From CAYOFK01 sp964403185 (GTDB taxonomy: Bacteria; Bacteroidota; Bacteroidia; Bacteroidales; VadinHA17): a stretch of DNA of 38,971 nucleotides. A program made the position numbers and the translations under genes. Below, piece after piece: positions 24,870 through 33,590 of the stretch (the first letter of the stretch is position 1; each line of letters opens with the position of its first letter). A model generated the notes under the pieces. That model had not been told where the DNA came from. It saw only the letters and a program-made list of their open reading frames with translations, and did not search any database. The stretch lies in contig CAYOFK010000003.1 of NCBI GenBank assembly GCA_964403185.1, positions 1 to 38,971 of the forward strand, in the 5' to 3' direction.

Positions 24870-27329
24870 CTAAGACGACCTGTTTCTGCGTTTCAGATAC
24901 TGGTAATCCAGATAGTACAGGACTTTTATGGAAAAACTATTGATCTGATGCGCTTTTAGCGTTGCTCTTATATTATCGATATAATCTGTTCGTATTCTAT
25001 TCTCATATGAGAATATGGAATTTTTCCATACAATGGATATCTGGCTTCCGGGGGCAAAGCGCCATATGTACACCACGTCGATATTAACAGTATTGAAATT
25101 GATGTCATCCGCACCGGTATATTCCAATGGTTCCAGGTAGCCATCGCCTTGCAGCAGGTAATACTTATTGAGATAATCGGCCCGCGACCAGTAATGCCGC
25201 AACCTGAGGGTCAGCCATGCTTTGTTTGAAAAAATATAACTGGAAGCCAGCATATTTGAGATGGTAGAAGTATTTCTCATGCCGAAATAGATGGAATCTT
25301 TTGCTGCATTTTTACCTACATAGCCGAGGTCGTTCTTATTACCAGACACTTTGGTTTCGAATGAAAACTGAAAGCGGTCGTTTACGCGCACGGTTGGTTC
25401 AATACCAACCTTGTAGCTGAACTGATCATAGGGAGAGTATGGTTTGCTGACATCAAAATTAAACCTGCCGTACACGTTCTTTCTGCTGTCGGTAAATAAG
25501 AACCCTTCAAAGGAGGTGGTTGGATACCTGTAGAAACTGCGTCCTTCCATTCTTGGTTCATAAAAATCATGGGTTCCGTAAGGGGTGTATTTAAGTTCAA
25601 CGCGGGTCATCCAGAAGTTCAGGAAAGAGACAAAAGAATTCAGCGACAATTCAAGTTCAGAGAATGCATTCGGCTTGTACTGGCTTGAATATTGAGCCTC
25701 AAATGAATTCCTGGCTGACTGAATAATGCCTACGGGCTGGAATATGTTATAACTGATCCGTCCCCGGTGGCTCATCTCATTGCGTTGGCGTTCAAAACCC
25801 ATGTCATTAGGATCAAACCGGTCGGAAATAATTTCGTTTGTATATTCCGCACGGAAGACTCCACCGGTTTTACCCATGGTCATGCTCACTCTGTACCCGA
25901 GATCCGTATCCAGTGAATCGTAATACTTTTGGGATAAGGCTGCCTGCCCGCGAATGGAGTAGATATTTGATTTATTCAGGAAATGAAAATCGGTTGATGA
26001 CACATTTACCGTATAAAAATCCTCATCCTTCGGGGCATCCCTCCAGACATTGGTATTCTGCACGCTGAAATAGGAATTATAATTGAGACTCTTGTCAAAA
26101 ACGATCATATTATAATTGGTAAAGGGTGCCGTTAATTCGGTTCGTTTCTCTCCGGTTTCCTTGTCCTTTATTTCAGCATACATTCCTGCCGACATTCCAT
26201 TAAAAACACCTATGCCCAATCCATTCTCAGTGCGTCCTGATATTTTTGTAGCATTGATAAGCCTTGATTCAACAGGGTTGAAGATCACTTCTTCGTTAGT
26301 GCCCAAATTCCTGTAGGGCCTGTAAAAACCTGCCGGTTCAGTGCCAACCCGCCTGGAATAAAAGATGTTTCCCTTATTAAACAATTCTGTTCCTTCAGTA
26401 AAGAATGGCCGTTTCTCGTTGTATTTTACTTCAAAGGGTGACAGATTCAGAACAATATCATCCGACTGCACCTGTCCAAAGTCAGGGATCAGGGTCATGT
26501 CAAGCGTAAAACTTTCTGTGATCCCGTATTTAATATCCACGCCTCCATTAAAAGAAGTGCCCCACCTTGGTTCCTTTGAATCCTTTTCAATATATCCCGA
26601 CACATAAGGTGTGATTGACAGTCGCAATGGCGGATTAATATTTTGCAAACCTTCAAGCTGGCCCAGATAGTTAAAGGAGTTACCCACCTCATTATCAACA
26701 TAATTCCAGGTTGACCATTCCCGTTTTCTCCTGATCTCCCTCCAGAAATTAACGCTCCAGACCTGTGATTCCCCTTTGGGAAACCGGAGGGCAGAATAAG
26801 GGATCTTCAGTTCCGCAGTCCAGCCCTGCTGATGGATGGTCACAGCGCTTTGCCAGACCTCATCCCAATTCAAATCGGTTCCGCGCCTTCCTTCTCCGGT
26901 CCGTTTTTTGTCGGTTTTAATTCCTGAAGCAGAAACTTTAAAGGTCATGCCGTTCACTCCGTCGTTAAAAGGATTGATATCAAAAGAAAAGTGGTCTGCA
27001 TTTAAGTTTCTGTCGGAATCCCGTTTTCCCATTGTGGTAAGAATGCTGTCAGGAAAAGGATCATACATAAAAGCGCCTATATAAATAGCCGTTTCATCAT
27101 ACACAACACGTACCTCGGTCTTATAGGCAGGACCGGCGCCGTTATATGGAGAATATTGAATAAAATCAGTGGCAATCGAAGCCTCACTCCATACCGATTC
27201 ACTCAGAGTGCCGTCTATGCGCATGGCCTGTTCTGCCTTTCTGGCTTTAAAGCTCTTTTTTTCTTCAAAACCAGAAGCCTGTGCAATACAAACTACCAGG
27301 ACACATGCCGTAAAAATAATTCTTATCAT
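24870..27329 (-). CDS. DUF5916 / CBM9-like outer-membrane-type protein (second copy)
   Basis: An 819-residue exported protein with an N-terminal signal peptide (MIRIIFTACVLVVCIAQASG). A CBM9-like domain covers about 30-215 (MRIDGTLSESVWSEASIATDF; AIYIGAFMYDPFPDSI; DLNWDEVWQSAV), then a DUF5916 barrel (NEKRPFFTEGTELFNKG near 310, followed by FYSRRVG). It is clearly related to the gene at 19898-22114 but divergent in sequence. The C-terminal half is rich in amphipathic strands with aromatic residues, as in outer-membrane barrels, and the last residues (LDYQYLKRRNRSS) are basic. Function unknown. Confidence 0.87.
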   Translation of the reverse strand: MIRIIFTACVLVVCIAQASGFEEKKSFKARKAEQAMRIDGTLSESVWSEASIATDFIQYSPYNGAGPAYKTEVRVVYDETAIYIGAFMYDPFPDSILTTMGKRDSDRNLNADHFSFDINPFNDGVNGMTFKVSASGIKTDKKRTGEGRRGTDLNWDEVWQSAVTIHQQGWTAELKIPYSALRFPKGESQVWSVNFWREIRRKREWSTWNYVDNEVGNSFNYLGQLEGLQNINPPLRLSITPYVSGYIEKDSKEPRWGTSFNGGVDIKYGITESFTLDMTLIPDFGQVQSDDIVLNLSPFEVKYNEKRPFFTEGTELFNKGNIFYSRRVGTEPAGFYRPYRNLGTNEEVIFNPVESRLINATKISGRTENGLGIGVFNGMSAGMYAEIKDKETGEKRTELTAPFTNYNMIVFDKSLNYNSYFSVQNTNVWRDAPKDEDFYTVNVSSTDFHFLNKSNIYSIRGQAALSQKYYDSLDTDLGYRVSMTMGKTGGVFRAEYTNEIISDRFDPNDMGFERQRNEMSHRGRISYNIFQPVGIIQSARNSFEAQYSSQYKPNAFSELELSLNSFVSFLNFWMTRVELKYTPYGTHDFYEPRMEGRSFYRYPTTSFEGFLFTDSRKNVYGRFNFDVSKPYSPYDQFSYKVGIEPTVRVNDRFQFSFETKVSGNKNDLGYVGKNAAKDSIYFGMRNTSTISNMLASSYIFSNKAWLTLRLRHYWSRADYLNKYYLLQGDGYLEPLEYTGADDINFNTVNIDVVYIWRFAPGSQISIVWKNSIFSYENRIRTDYIDNIRATLKAHQINSFSIKVLYYLDYQYLKRRNRSS

Positions 27330-27406
27330 CTGTCAACAATATCGCTTCAAAAGAACAACATTAGACAACACATGTGCATTTAATATTCCCGTGCCGGCAG
27401 GAAAAA

Positions 27407-28219
27407 TTAGTTTCCTCCCAAAATCAGTGGCAAGCCATTTTCTCCACTTCCAACAACAATTACTTTTGCATTTGGTGATTCGGCAAGTTTCAGGGTAGCA
27501 TCAATACCTTTCTGCCTCAGGATCATGTTGGTTAAGCTTGAACTGAGAATGCGGTTATAAATGGCGATCCCTTCAGCTTCAATTTTCTTTCTTTCAGCCT
27601 CAAGCATTTCACGCTCATTAATGTATTTCATTGCCAGAGCCTCCTGCTCATGCCGAAGCTTTGATTCAATAGCTTGTTTGATGTCGGCAGGAAGGTTAAT
27701 GGAACGGATCAAGAGGGCTTGCATTTCAATATTGTTTTCAGCTAAAACCTTGCTGGTTTCAGCAATAATGGTCTGTTCAACTTCATTTCTCTTGGTTGAA
27801 TAGATTTCCTCGGCGGTGTATCGTCCTGTCACCTGACGTACTGTTGACCGGACTTCAGGGATCACCAGCCGGCTGATGTAATTGATACCAAATGTTTCAT
27901 GCAGATAACCGATCTTATCATAAATAGGATTAAAACGAACTGTTATATCTATATTCACTGACATTCCGCTTTTATCAAGAACATCCATGGTTTCTTCACT
28001 TTTCTGTTCTTTCACATCGTATTTGAACATGCGGTTCCACGGGGCAATTACTTTAAGTCCGGTACCAATGATCTTATCTTTCTCAAAAAATCCCGAGATG
28101 GATTTGAATACCACCCCGCGCTCACCAGGCTGAAGAATAAAAAACATACGGCTGCTAAATATTAACAAAAGGATTACAACCGCAACTAAGGCAATAACTA
28201 TGGTCTGTTTTTGTTTCAT
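27407..28219 (-). CDS. SPFH-domain (prohibitin-like) membrane protein
   Basis: I start it at ATG 28219 (MKQKQTIVIALVAVVILLLIF, 270 residues); the frame runs upstream, but that part contains the promoter. One N-terminal membrane anchor (about 6-25) is followed by an SPFH/band-7 domain (ILQPGERGVVFKSISG through the VRQVTGRYTAEEIYST block) and a helical coiled-coil region (about 195-235: IESKLRHEQEALAMKYINER, EAERKKIEAEG). The layout matches bacterial prohibitin homologues, which oligomerise in membranes and often affect proteases. The role here is not determined. Confidence 0.9.
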   Translation of the reverse strand: MKQKQTIVIALVAVVILLLIFSSRMFFILQPGERGVVFKSISGFFEKDKIIGTGLKVIAPWNRMFKYDVKEQKSEETMDVLDKSGMSVNIDITVRFNPIYDKIGYLHETFGINYISRLVIPEVRSTVRQVTGRYTAEEIYSTKRNEVEQTIIAETSKVLAENNIEMQALLIRSINLPADIKQAIESKLRHEQEALAMKYINEREMLEAERKKIEAEGIAIYNRILSSSLTNMILRQKGIDATLKLAESPNAKVIVVGSGENGLPLILGGN

Positions 28220-28258
28220 GATTATTATGTATTTAAATGGTCTGTTATTAAGGCGGTG

Positions 28259-28266
28259 CAAAATTA
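28259..28266 (-). promoter_or_regulatory. -7 element of the SPFH gene
   Basis: Minus-strand TAATTTTG, an exact TAnnTTTG match, about 40 nt before the chosen ATG. It lies inside the longer open frame and so argues for the shorter start. Confidence 0.5.
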
Positions 28267-28360
28267 ATCCAATTTCCCGGATTATCATTGAAAATGCAGT
28301 GAAATAATCATAAAATCCCATCCTCCAGGCTGTCATAAAAGTTGGTTGGAGCCATTCAAA

Positions 28361-28391
28361 TTGGCGATCTTGTAAATTTTAAATAGATTTG
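28361..28391 (+). promoter_or_regulatory. Promoter of the nucleoside phosphorylase operon
   Basis: TTG (28361-28363), 20 nt, TAGATTTG (28384-28391): both elements at the standard Bacteroidota spacing. The -7 element covers the TTG at 28389 that could be read as a start, so ATG 28413 is the real start, with a leader of about 15 nt. Confidence 0.7.
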
Positions 28392-28412
28392 ATCCAATCC
28401 AAATCATTATTC

Positions 28413-29297
28413 ATGACCAGATACAAGCAATCCGACCTTCTTTTAAACAGTGACGGCAGTATTTTTCATTTAAAACTAAAGCCCGGACATGTGGCCAGAA
28501 ATATCATTCTGGTTGGGGATCCTGACAGGGTCGGGTTGGTATCCTCACATTTTTCATCCATTGAACTTAAAGCACAAAACCGTGAGTTTGTAACGCATAC
28601 CGGAGTGTACAGGGAGATGCCTGTAAGTGTGATCTCAACAGGTATTGGAACCGATAACATTGACATTGTACTCACCGAAATTGATGCCTTATTTAATATT
28701 GATCTCATAAGCAGGGAGCTGAAATCTCAAATATGTCCGCTGAATTTTATCAGGATAGGAACATCAGGAGCCCTGCAAAAAGAGATTGAACCCGGGAGTT
28801 ATTTATTCAGTTCAAAAGCCATAGGTTTTGACGGTCTTATGAATTTTTATTCCGGTATCAGGGAATTATCCGATCAGGAATTTGAAAATGCCCTGACGGA
28901 TCACCTTAAATGGGATCAAAGGCTTGCCACCCCTTATGTAGTAGAAGCTTCAGAAGTTCTTGAGAGACATTTTGAAGAACCGGATATAATTAAGGGTGTG
29001 ACCATTTCCTCCCCGGGATTTTATGGTCCCCAGGGCCGGAGTCTCAGAATGAAGCCCGTATTTGAAAATCTTGTTGATCTGATAGAGACTTTTCATTACA
29101 ATCATCAAAAGATTACTAATTTTGAAATGGAAAGTTCGGCCATTTATGGCATGTCCAGATTGTTGGGACATCAGGCTGCCACCATATGTGCCATAATTGC
29201 TAATCGCATTACCGGCAGCTACCTGAGTGACTATGGGACTATAATGTCCGGACTCATTGAATACGCACTAAATAAACTGGTTGAATTAAGAACGTGA
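28413..29297 (+). CDS. Nucleoside phosphorylase (PNP/UDP family)
   Basis: A 294-residue member of the purine/uridine phosphorylase fold, starting MTRYKQSDLLLNSDG. Phosphate-binding sequences are GDPDRV (about 37-42) and RIGTSGALQ (about 111-119). The nucleoside site has FEMESSAIYGM near 236-246, with the conserved Glu-Met-Glu. It releases ribose-1-phosphate and a base from nucleosides. The uridine phosphorylase subgroup is the closest fit by eye, but substrate specificity cannot be read from the sequence. It is first in an operon with the SirB1-like and Wzz-like genes. Confidence 0.88.
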   Translation: MTRYKQSDLLLNSDGSIFHLKLKPGHVARNIILVGDPDRVGLVSSHFSSIELKAQNREFVTHTGVYREMPVSVISTGIGTDNIDIVLTEIDALFNIDLISRELKSQICPLNFIRIGTSGALQKEIEPGSYLFSSKAIGFDGLMNFYSGIRELSDQEFENALTDHLKWDQRLATPYVVEASEVLERHFEEPDIIKGVTISSPGFYGPQGRSLRMKPVFENLVDLIETFHYNHQKITNFEMESSAIYGMSRLLGHQAATICAIIANRITGSYLSDYGTIMSGLIEYALNKLVELRT

Positions 29298-29300
29298 CAT

Positions 29301-30173
29301 TTGGAGAGCATAGATAAAATACAGTCCCTGATACAACTCCTTGACGACCCGGATTCAGAAGTATTTGAAACGGTTTCAAAAAATCTCCTGGATTATGGTC
29401 CGGATGTCATCCCTGAGCTTGAAAGGGCCTGGGAGTTTTCCATGAATGAGGCCTTTCAACAGAGGGTTGAAAACCTGATACAGGAGATTCAGAACCTGGA
29501 AACCAAAAATGCCCTGGCGGCATGGAAGGAATCGGTATCAAACAATCTGATTGATGGGGTTTTCCTGGTGTCAAAGTATCAATATCCCGATCTGTCTTTC
29601 GACCGTTTTGATCTGGAGATTGAGACTGTTTCAAAAGATGTCTGGCTGGAGCTGAACGACAATCTTACCGCTCTGGAAAAAACAAGGGTGCTGAACTACA
29701 TATTTTTTGAGACCTATGGTTTCTCCGGTAATTTTTCAAACTTCTATGCTCCGCAAAATAACTTCCTGAATAATGTTGCGGAAACCCGGAAAGGCAATCC
29801 AATCAGCCTTGGCATCTTTTACTCACTGGTAGCTCAACGCCTTGACCTTCCGATATACGGGGTCAATCTTCCTAAGAATTTTATTCTGGCCTATCTGGAT
29901 AAATATAAATCTCATGAGACCTATGAGCCTGACATCAATGAACACATACTTTTTTATATAAATCCTTTCCGAAAGGGTGCGGTTTTTAACCGGACTGATA
30001 TTGAAAACTTTTTGCGAAGCCAGGATATGGTCCCGGACCCGGCACATCTGGCACCCTGCTCAAATCAGGACATTGTATTAAGACTGATCGGGAACCTTAT
30101 CCACGCCTATGAGAAGCTGGGATATGAAGATAAAGTACACCAATACACAAACTTATTCAACCTACTTAAATAA
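29301..30173 (+). CDS. SirB1-type transglutaminase-like protein
   Basis: A 290-residue protein with a Transglut_core2 domain. The recognisable block is NFYAPQNNFLNNVAETRKGNP followed by ISLGIFYSLVAQRL and YGVNLPKNFILAY (about 150-197), matching the RxGNPISL...GVxxPxHF pattern of SirB1 proteins. The usual His in that last motif is Asn (LPKNF), and the usual catalytic Cys is not apparent, so it may be catalytically inactive. The N-terminal 70 residues look like a HEAT-like helical repeat (DDPDSEVFETVSKNLLDYGP). The start is TTG at 29301: an in-frame stop lies two codons upstream and no ATG is near. The gene starts 3 nt after the phosphorylase stop. Confidence 0.82.
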   Translation: MESIDKIQSLIQLLDDPDSEVFETVSKNLLDYGPDVIPELERAWEFSMNEAFQQRVENLIQEIQNLETKNALAAWKESVSNNLIDGVFLVSKYQYPDLSFDRFDLEIETVSKDVWLELNDNLTALEKTRVLNYIFFETYGFSGNFSNFYAPQNNFLNNVAETRKGNPISLGIFYSLVAQRLDLPIYGVNLPKNFILAYLDKYKSHETYEPDINEHILFYINPFRKGAVFNRTDIENFLRSQDMVPDPAHLAPCSNQDIVLRLIGNLIHAYEKLGYEDKVHQYTNLFNLLK

Positions 30174-30180
30174 CCGAAAA

Positions 30181-31008
30181 ATGAGTGCATCCACACCACA
30201 GGAAATTGATCTGGTAGTTCTTTTTACCCGTTTTCTTAAGTTCATTAAAAAATATTTCTGGCTTTTTGTAATTGGCCTTGTTATTGGAATGATCATTGGT
30301 TTTGTAAAGTGCAAGCTCAGTAAACCCTCTTATCGTTCCAGGATAGTGGCCACCACAAGCCACATTTCTCTCTATTTTGCAGTGGATATGATCAACATTC
30401 TTGATGATCTGATTGCTGAAAAGAATTATGACCAGATTTCTCAGAAATTGGGAATTGAAAAGAATATATCTGAACAACTAAAAAAGATTGAGGCCAAACC
30501 TATTCGAGATAATCCTGAAAAAGACCCGAACAGGTTTGAGATTGCAGTTAAGATCTTCGATAACCAGTACCTGGAAGATATTGCTGTTGGTTTGGATACT
30601 TACATCAGTTCCAATCCATATACCCGGGAACGATACGAATTATTCAAAAGTTCCACCAAAGAACTCATCCAAAAAATTGATTCTGAGATTGTTGAAATGG
30701 ATGAATTTCAGAAAGAGATGTATCTTAATATGAGTGACAAACAGAACCAACCATACATCCTGGGATTGGGTGACGAATCCAGTATTCAGAGTCGACTGGT
30801 CGGCTTATATAAAGAAAAACAAGCCCTGAAATCCCGCCTCCAGTTAAACCGCCCATTCATCATCATTGAGGGTTTTACCAAGTACATTGAGCCCGCCGTT
30901 TCAGACCTTATGTATTGCCTGATTTACAGCATGATCTTTTTAGGATTGGCTTTTGTTTTTGCCGTGGCAAAGGAAATCCTGATCTTTTTGAAAAAAATCG
31001 ACAGTTAG
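30181..31008 (+). CDS. Wzz-like chain-length determinant / polysaccharide co-polymerase-type protein
   Basis: I start it at ATG 30181 (MSASTPQEIDLVVLF, 275 residues), 7 nt after the preceding stop; the frame extends into the upstream gene. Two membrane segments, about 22-43 (YFWLFVIGLVIGMIIGFV) and about 244-263 (LMYCLIYSMIFLGLAFVFAV), flank a soluble, mostly helical part with possible coiled coil (about 155-185). This is the topology of Wzz proteins that set O-antigen or capsule chain length. The sequence is divergent, so the assignment rests largely on architecture. Confidence 0.65.
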   Translation: MSASTPQEIDLVVLFTRFLKFIKKYFWLFVIGLVIGMIIGFVKCKLSKPSYRSRIVATTSHISLYFAVDMINILDDLIAEKNYDQISQKLGIEKNISEQLKKIEAKPIRDNPEKDPNRFEIAVKIFDNQYLEDIAVGLDTYISSNPYTRERYELFKSSTKELIQKIDSEIVEMDEFQKEMYLNMSDKQNQPYILGLGDESSIQSRLVGLYKEKQALKSRLQLNRPFIIIEGFTKYIEPAVSDLMYCLIYSMIFLGLAFVFAVAKEILIFLKKIDS

Positions 31009-31310
31009 TTATACATCTGCGGAGTGCTTGAAGGCTTGGTAAGGAATACCCGGTCCTCCCTGCCGGATATCTGCAAAAGTTTCCGGCACATCACCGGGCT
31101 GGATAGCTTGCATATCCATTTTCCTGTTTTGTGCAAGAGAGAAATCATGAAATTATAAACACCTGATAAACTGGTTGTTGCTATATAAGAGTTGGTTGTT
31201 TTGGGTCATGCGTTACACAAAACAGGGGGTCGTTCGTTCTGCACGGGATCCGCACAGCCGCCGGGTGGCCTGTGACATATTAAATCAATGTCCATTCGAA
31301 TTACAGGTTT
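31009..31310. other. Spacer with epimerase remnant
   Basis: About 300 bases between convergent genes. It holds the 59-bp epimerase-like fragment (31063-31121) and an 11-bp inverted repeat (cctgttttgtg at 31123-31133, cacaaaacagg at 31216-31226). No complete gene, tRNA or terminator is visible. Confidence 0.6.
31063..31121 (-). pseudogene. Fragment of a second sugar epimerase gene
   Basis: 59 bp match 31407-31465 inside the intact epimerase gene at 54 positions without gaps. On the minus strand it reads MDMQAIQPGDVPETFADIR, against MDLQPIQPGDVPETFADVR in the intact gene. The similarity stops abruptly on both sides, so only a scrap of a paralogous C-terminal region remains. Confidence 0.7.
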
Positions 31311-32369
31311 TCAGGTTTTGTAATACTTTCTATACCAATCCACAAACATCCGGATCCCCTCTTTGATATTGGTGTCCGGTTTGTAGTCGAGGTCTTTAAC
31401 AAGATCCCGGACATCTGCAAAAGTTTCCGGCACATCACCGGGCTGGATGGGTTGCAGGTCCATTTCTGCTTTTTTTCCGGTGGATTCTTCCACTGCGCGG
31501 ATGAAGTCCAACAACTGAACAGGGTTGTTATTCCCGATGTTATATAACTTGTATGGAGCCAATGAGCCGGAAGGATCCGGCTTGTTTCCATCCCATTGGG
31601 GGTTGCCTGCCGGAGGATGATCCACCACCCGTATCAGGCCTTCAACGATATCATCAATATAGGTAAAATCCCGTTGCATCCGGCCATGATTATAGACCGT
31701 GATGACTTCTCCCTTTAATATGGCTTTTGTGAAAAGAAAAAGGGCCATATCGGGTCTGCCCCAGGGACCATAAACCGTAAAAAAACGCAGACCTGTAGTG
31801 GGAATATTATACAGGTAACTGTAGGCATGGGCCATAAGCTCATTACTCTTTTTGCTGGCTGCATACAGGCTGATGGGGTGATCTACATTGTCATGAACAG
31901 AAAAGGGCATGTTTGTATTTAAGCCATAAACACTGGAACTGCTTGCATAAACAAGGTGGCGTATATGGTGATGCCTGCATGCTTCCAGGATGTTCAGGAA
32001 ACCAACCATATTACTCTGCATGTAGGAATGCGGATTTTGCAAGCTATAGCGGACCCCTGCCTGTGCAGCCAGGTTTACGACTGTTGTAAATGCCTGTTCA
32101 CGAAAGACATCGTCAAGCAGATCCCCGCTGGTGAGATCGCCTTTCATAAAACCAAATCCCGGAAAGGTTGCACTGTGTACCAGAATTCCTTCTTTAACGT
32201 CCTGTTGCCGGATCCCGAGTTCAAGAAGACGGTTTGTTTTTAAGGTGGGGTCGTAATAATCATTTATATTATCATATCCGACCACCTCAATTCCATTCAG
32301 AAGCAGTTTTCTGGTCAGGTGGTACCCAATGAATCCTGCGGCACCAGTAACAAAAATTTTTTGTTTCAT
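31311..32369 (-). CDS. NAD-dependent sugar epimerase (UDP-glucuronate 4-epimerase type)
   Basis: A 352-residue extended short-chain dehydrogenase. NAD binding is through GAAGFIG (9-15); the catalytic residues are Tyr169 and Lys173 (SLYAASKKSNE), with the Ser motif ASSSSVYG near 142-149. NINDYYDPTLKTNRLLEL (about 34-51) and AAQAGVRYSLQNP (101-113) are typical of UDP-glucuronate 4-epimerases, which make UDP-galacturonate for capsule or LPS. It starts 24 nt after wecB, so the two are probably co-transcribed and supply nucleotide sugars for surface polysaccharide. Confidence 0.9.
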   Translation of the reverse strand: MKQKIFVTGAAGFIGYHLTRKLLLNGIEVVGYDNINDYYDPTLKTNRLLELGIRQQDVKEGILVHSATFPGFGFMKGDLTSGDLLDDVFREQAFTTVVNLAAQAGVRYSLQNPHSYMQSNMVGFLNILEACRHHHIRHLVYASSSSVYGLNTNMPFSVHDNVDHPISLYAASKKSNELMAHAYSYLYNIPTTGLRFFTVYGPWGRPDMALFLFTKAILKGEVITVYNHGRMQRDFTYIDDIVEGLIRVVDHPPAGNPQWDGNKPDPSGSLAPYKLYNIGNNNPVQLLDFIRAVEESTGKKAEMDLQPIQPGDVPETFADVRDLVKDLDYKPDTNIKEGIRMFVDWYRKYYKT

Positions 32370-32393
32370 GACGTCATTTGTCTGTACCCGGCT

Positions 32394-33545
32394 TTAGTTC
32401 CTGCTGTTGTCTATAAGTTCCTGACAAATATACTCTGCAGTTTCACCATCCCCATAAAAAGCAGGATAAAAATGATCCTTTTTTGCTAATAATTGTATGT
32501 ATCCGTTTATTATTTGATTTTTATCAGCATCCGCAAGGATGCAGGTCTTGTTTTGAACAAGCTCCACCCATTCGGTTTCACTCCGGAATACCAGACATGG
32601 TTTTTCAAAAAAATGTGATTCCTTTTGCACTCCGCCGGAATCGGTCATGATCAGTTTCGAATTCTTTTCAAGCAGGGTCATTTCCAGAAAGGAAACCGGT
32701 GGCAGGATTTTCAATCCGCTACACGCTTTAATTCTTTGATTCAACCCAGGTGACACATGATTATAGATGGCTTTTTTTGTTCTTGGATGCAGAGGCAACA
32801 CAATTTCTATTTCCTGATCCTCAATAATTTGCAAAAGCGCCTCCAATATATTTTCAAGTCTATCCGGATTATCGGTATTGTTTTCCCTATGTATTGTGGC
32901 AAGGCAATAATTATCAGGATCAATAGTGTGATCCCTGAAAAATCCTTTCTTTTTCTCAGACAGGCTGCCAAAAAAGCTTGAGTTATCATACATGATGTCT
33001 CCTGAATGGTAGATTTTCGGATGATCGGCTGAGTATGGCGGGCTTTGCCCAGGATTAAATCCCTCCCTGATCAGGTTATTAAATCCTGCATCTGTGGGAG
33101 AAAATAACAATGTAGAAATATGATCTGTAACGATCCTGTTAATCTCTTCCGGCATGGATCTGTTAAACGACCGTAACCCGGCCTCAATATGGACAACCGG
33201 GATGTTGCATTTGGCTGTTGCAAGGGCGGCTGCCATAGTTGAGTTGGTATCCCCGTAAACAATGACCCAGTCTGGTTTACCGGCCTTAAGAAGTTCTTCC
33301 ATTCCAGTCATGATCCGGGCAATTTGCCGGCTGTGACCCGAAGAGCCCACATGAAGGTTGACCTGTGGTTGGGGCACTTCAAGTTCTTTGAAAAAAACAG
33401 CAGATAATCCGCGGTCGTAATGCTGCCCTGTATGTATGAGTACCTCTGCAAGCAGATGACTAAAATGGTTACGGATAGCACGGCTGATGGCTGAAGCTTT
33501 TATGATCTGCGGCCGGGCTCCGACAACATTAAAAACCTTGATCAT
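32394..33545 (-). CDS. wecB: UDP-N-acetylglucosamine 2-epimerase (non-hydrolysing)
   Basis: A 383-residue enzyme that interconverts UDP-GlcNAc and UDP-ManNAc. Family motifs are VVGARPQIIKASAI (7-20), HTGQHYDRGLS (38-48), VYGDTNSTMAAA (96-107), HIEAGLRSFNRSMPEEINR (119-137), and TDSGGVQKESHF in the C-terminal half. UDP-ManNAc feeds surface polysaccharides. It is located 45 nt downstream of rny and followed by the uronate epimerase gene. Confidence 0.93.
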   Translation of the reverse strand: MIKVFNVVGARPQIIKASAISRAIRNHFSHLLAEVLIHTGQHYDRGLSAVFFKELEVPQPQVNLHVGSSGHSRQIARIMTGMEELLKAGKPDWVIVYGDTNSTMAAALATAKCNIPVVHIEAGLRSFNRSMPEEINRIVTDHISTLLFSPTDAGFNNLIREGFNPGQSPPYSADHPKIYHSGDIMYDNSSFFGSLSEKKKGFFRDHTIDPDNYCLATIHRENNTDNPDRLENILEALLQIIEDQEIEIVLPLHPRTKKAIYNHVSPGLNQRIKACSGLKILPPVSFLEMTLLEKNSKLIMTDSGGVQKESHFFEKPCLVFRSETEWVELVQNKTCILADADKNQIINGYIQLLAKKDHFYPAFYGDGETAEYICQELIDNSRN

Positions 33546-33590
33546 ATATACATATTCTCAGCGTATTCAATTTAAAAAACAACACACCGG

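Noticed and set aside
31123..31226. 11-bp inverted repeat suggesting a small mobile element
   Set aside because: The 82 bp between the arms have no coding content and there is no target duplication; chance or a remnant is more likely.
31231..31285. GC-rich stretch resembling part of a tRNA
   Set aside because: No cloverleaf, T-loop or acceptor pairing could be formed by eye.
31175..31366. Plus-strand ORF in the spacer next to the epimerase
   Set aside because: It overlaps the 3' end of the epimerase antisense and has no recognisable domain, promoter or coding bias.
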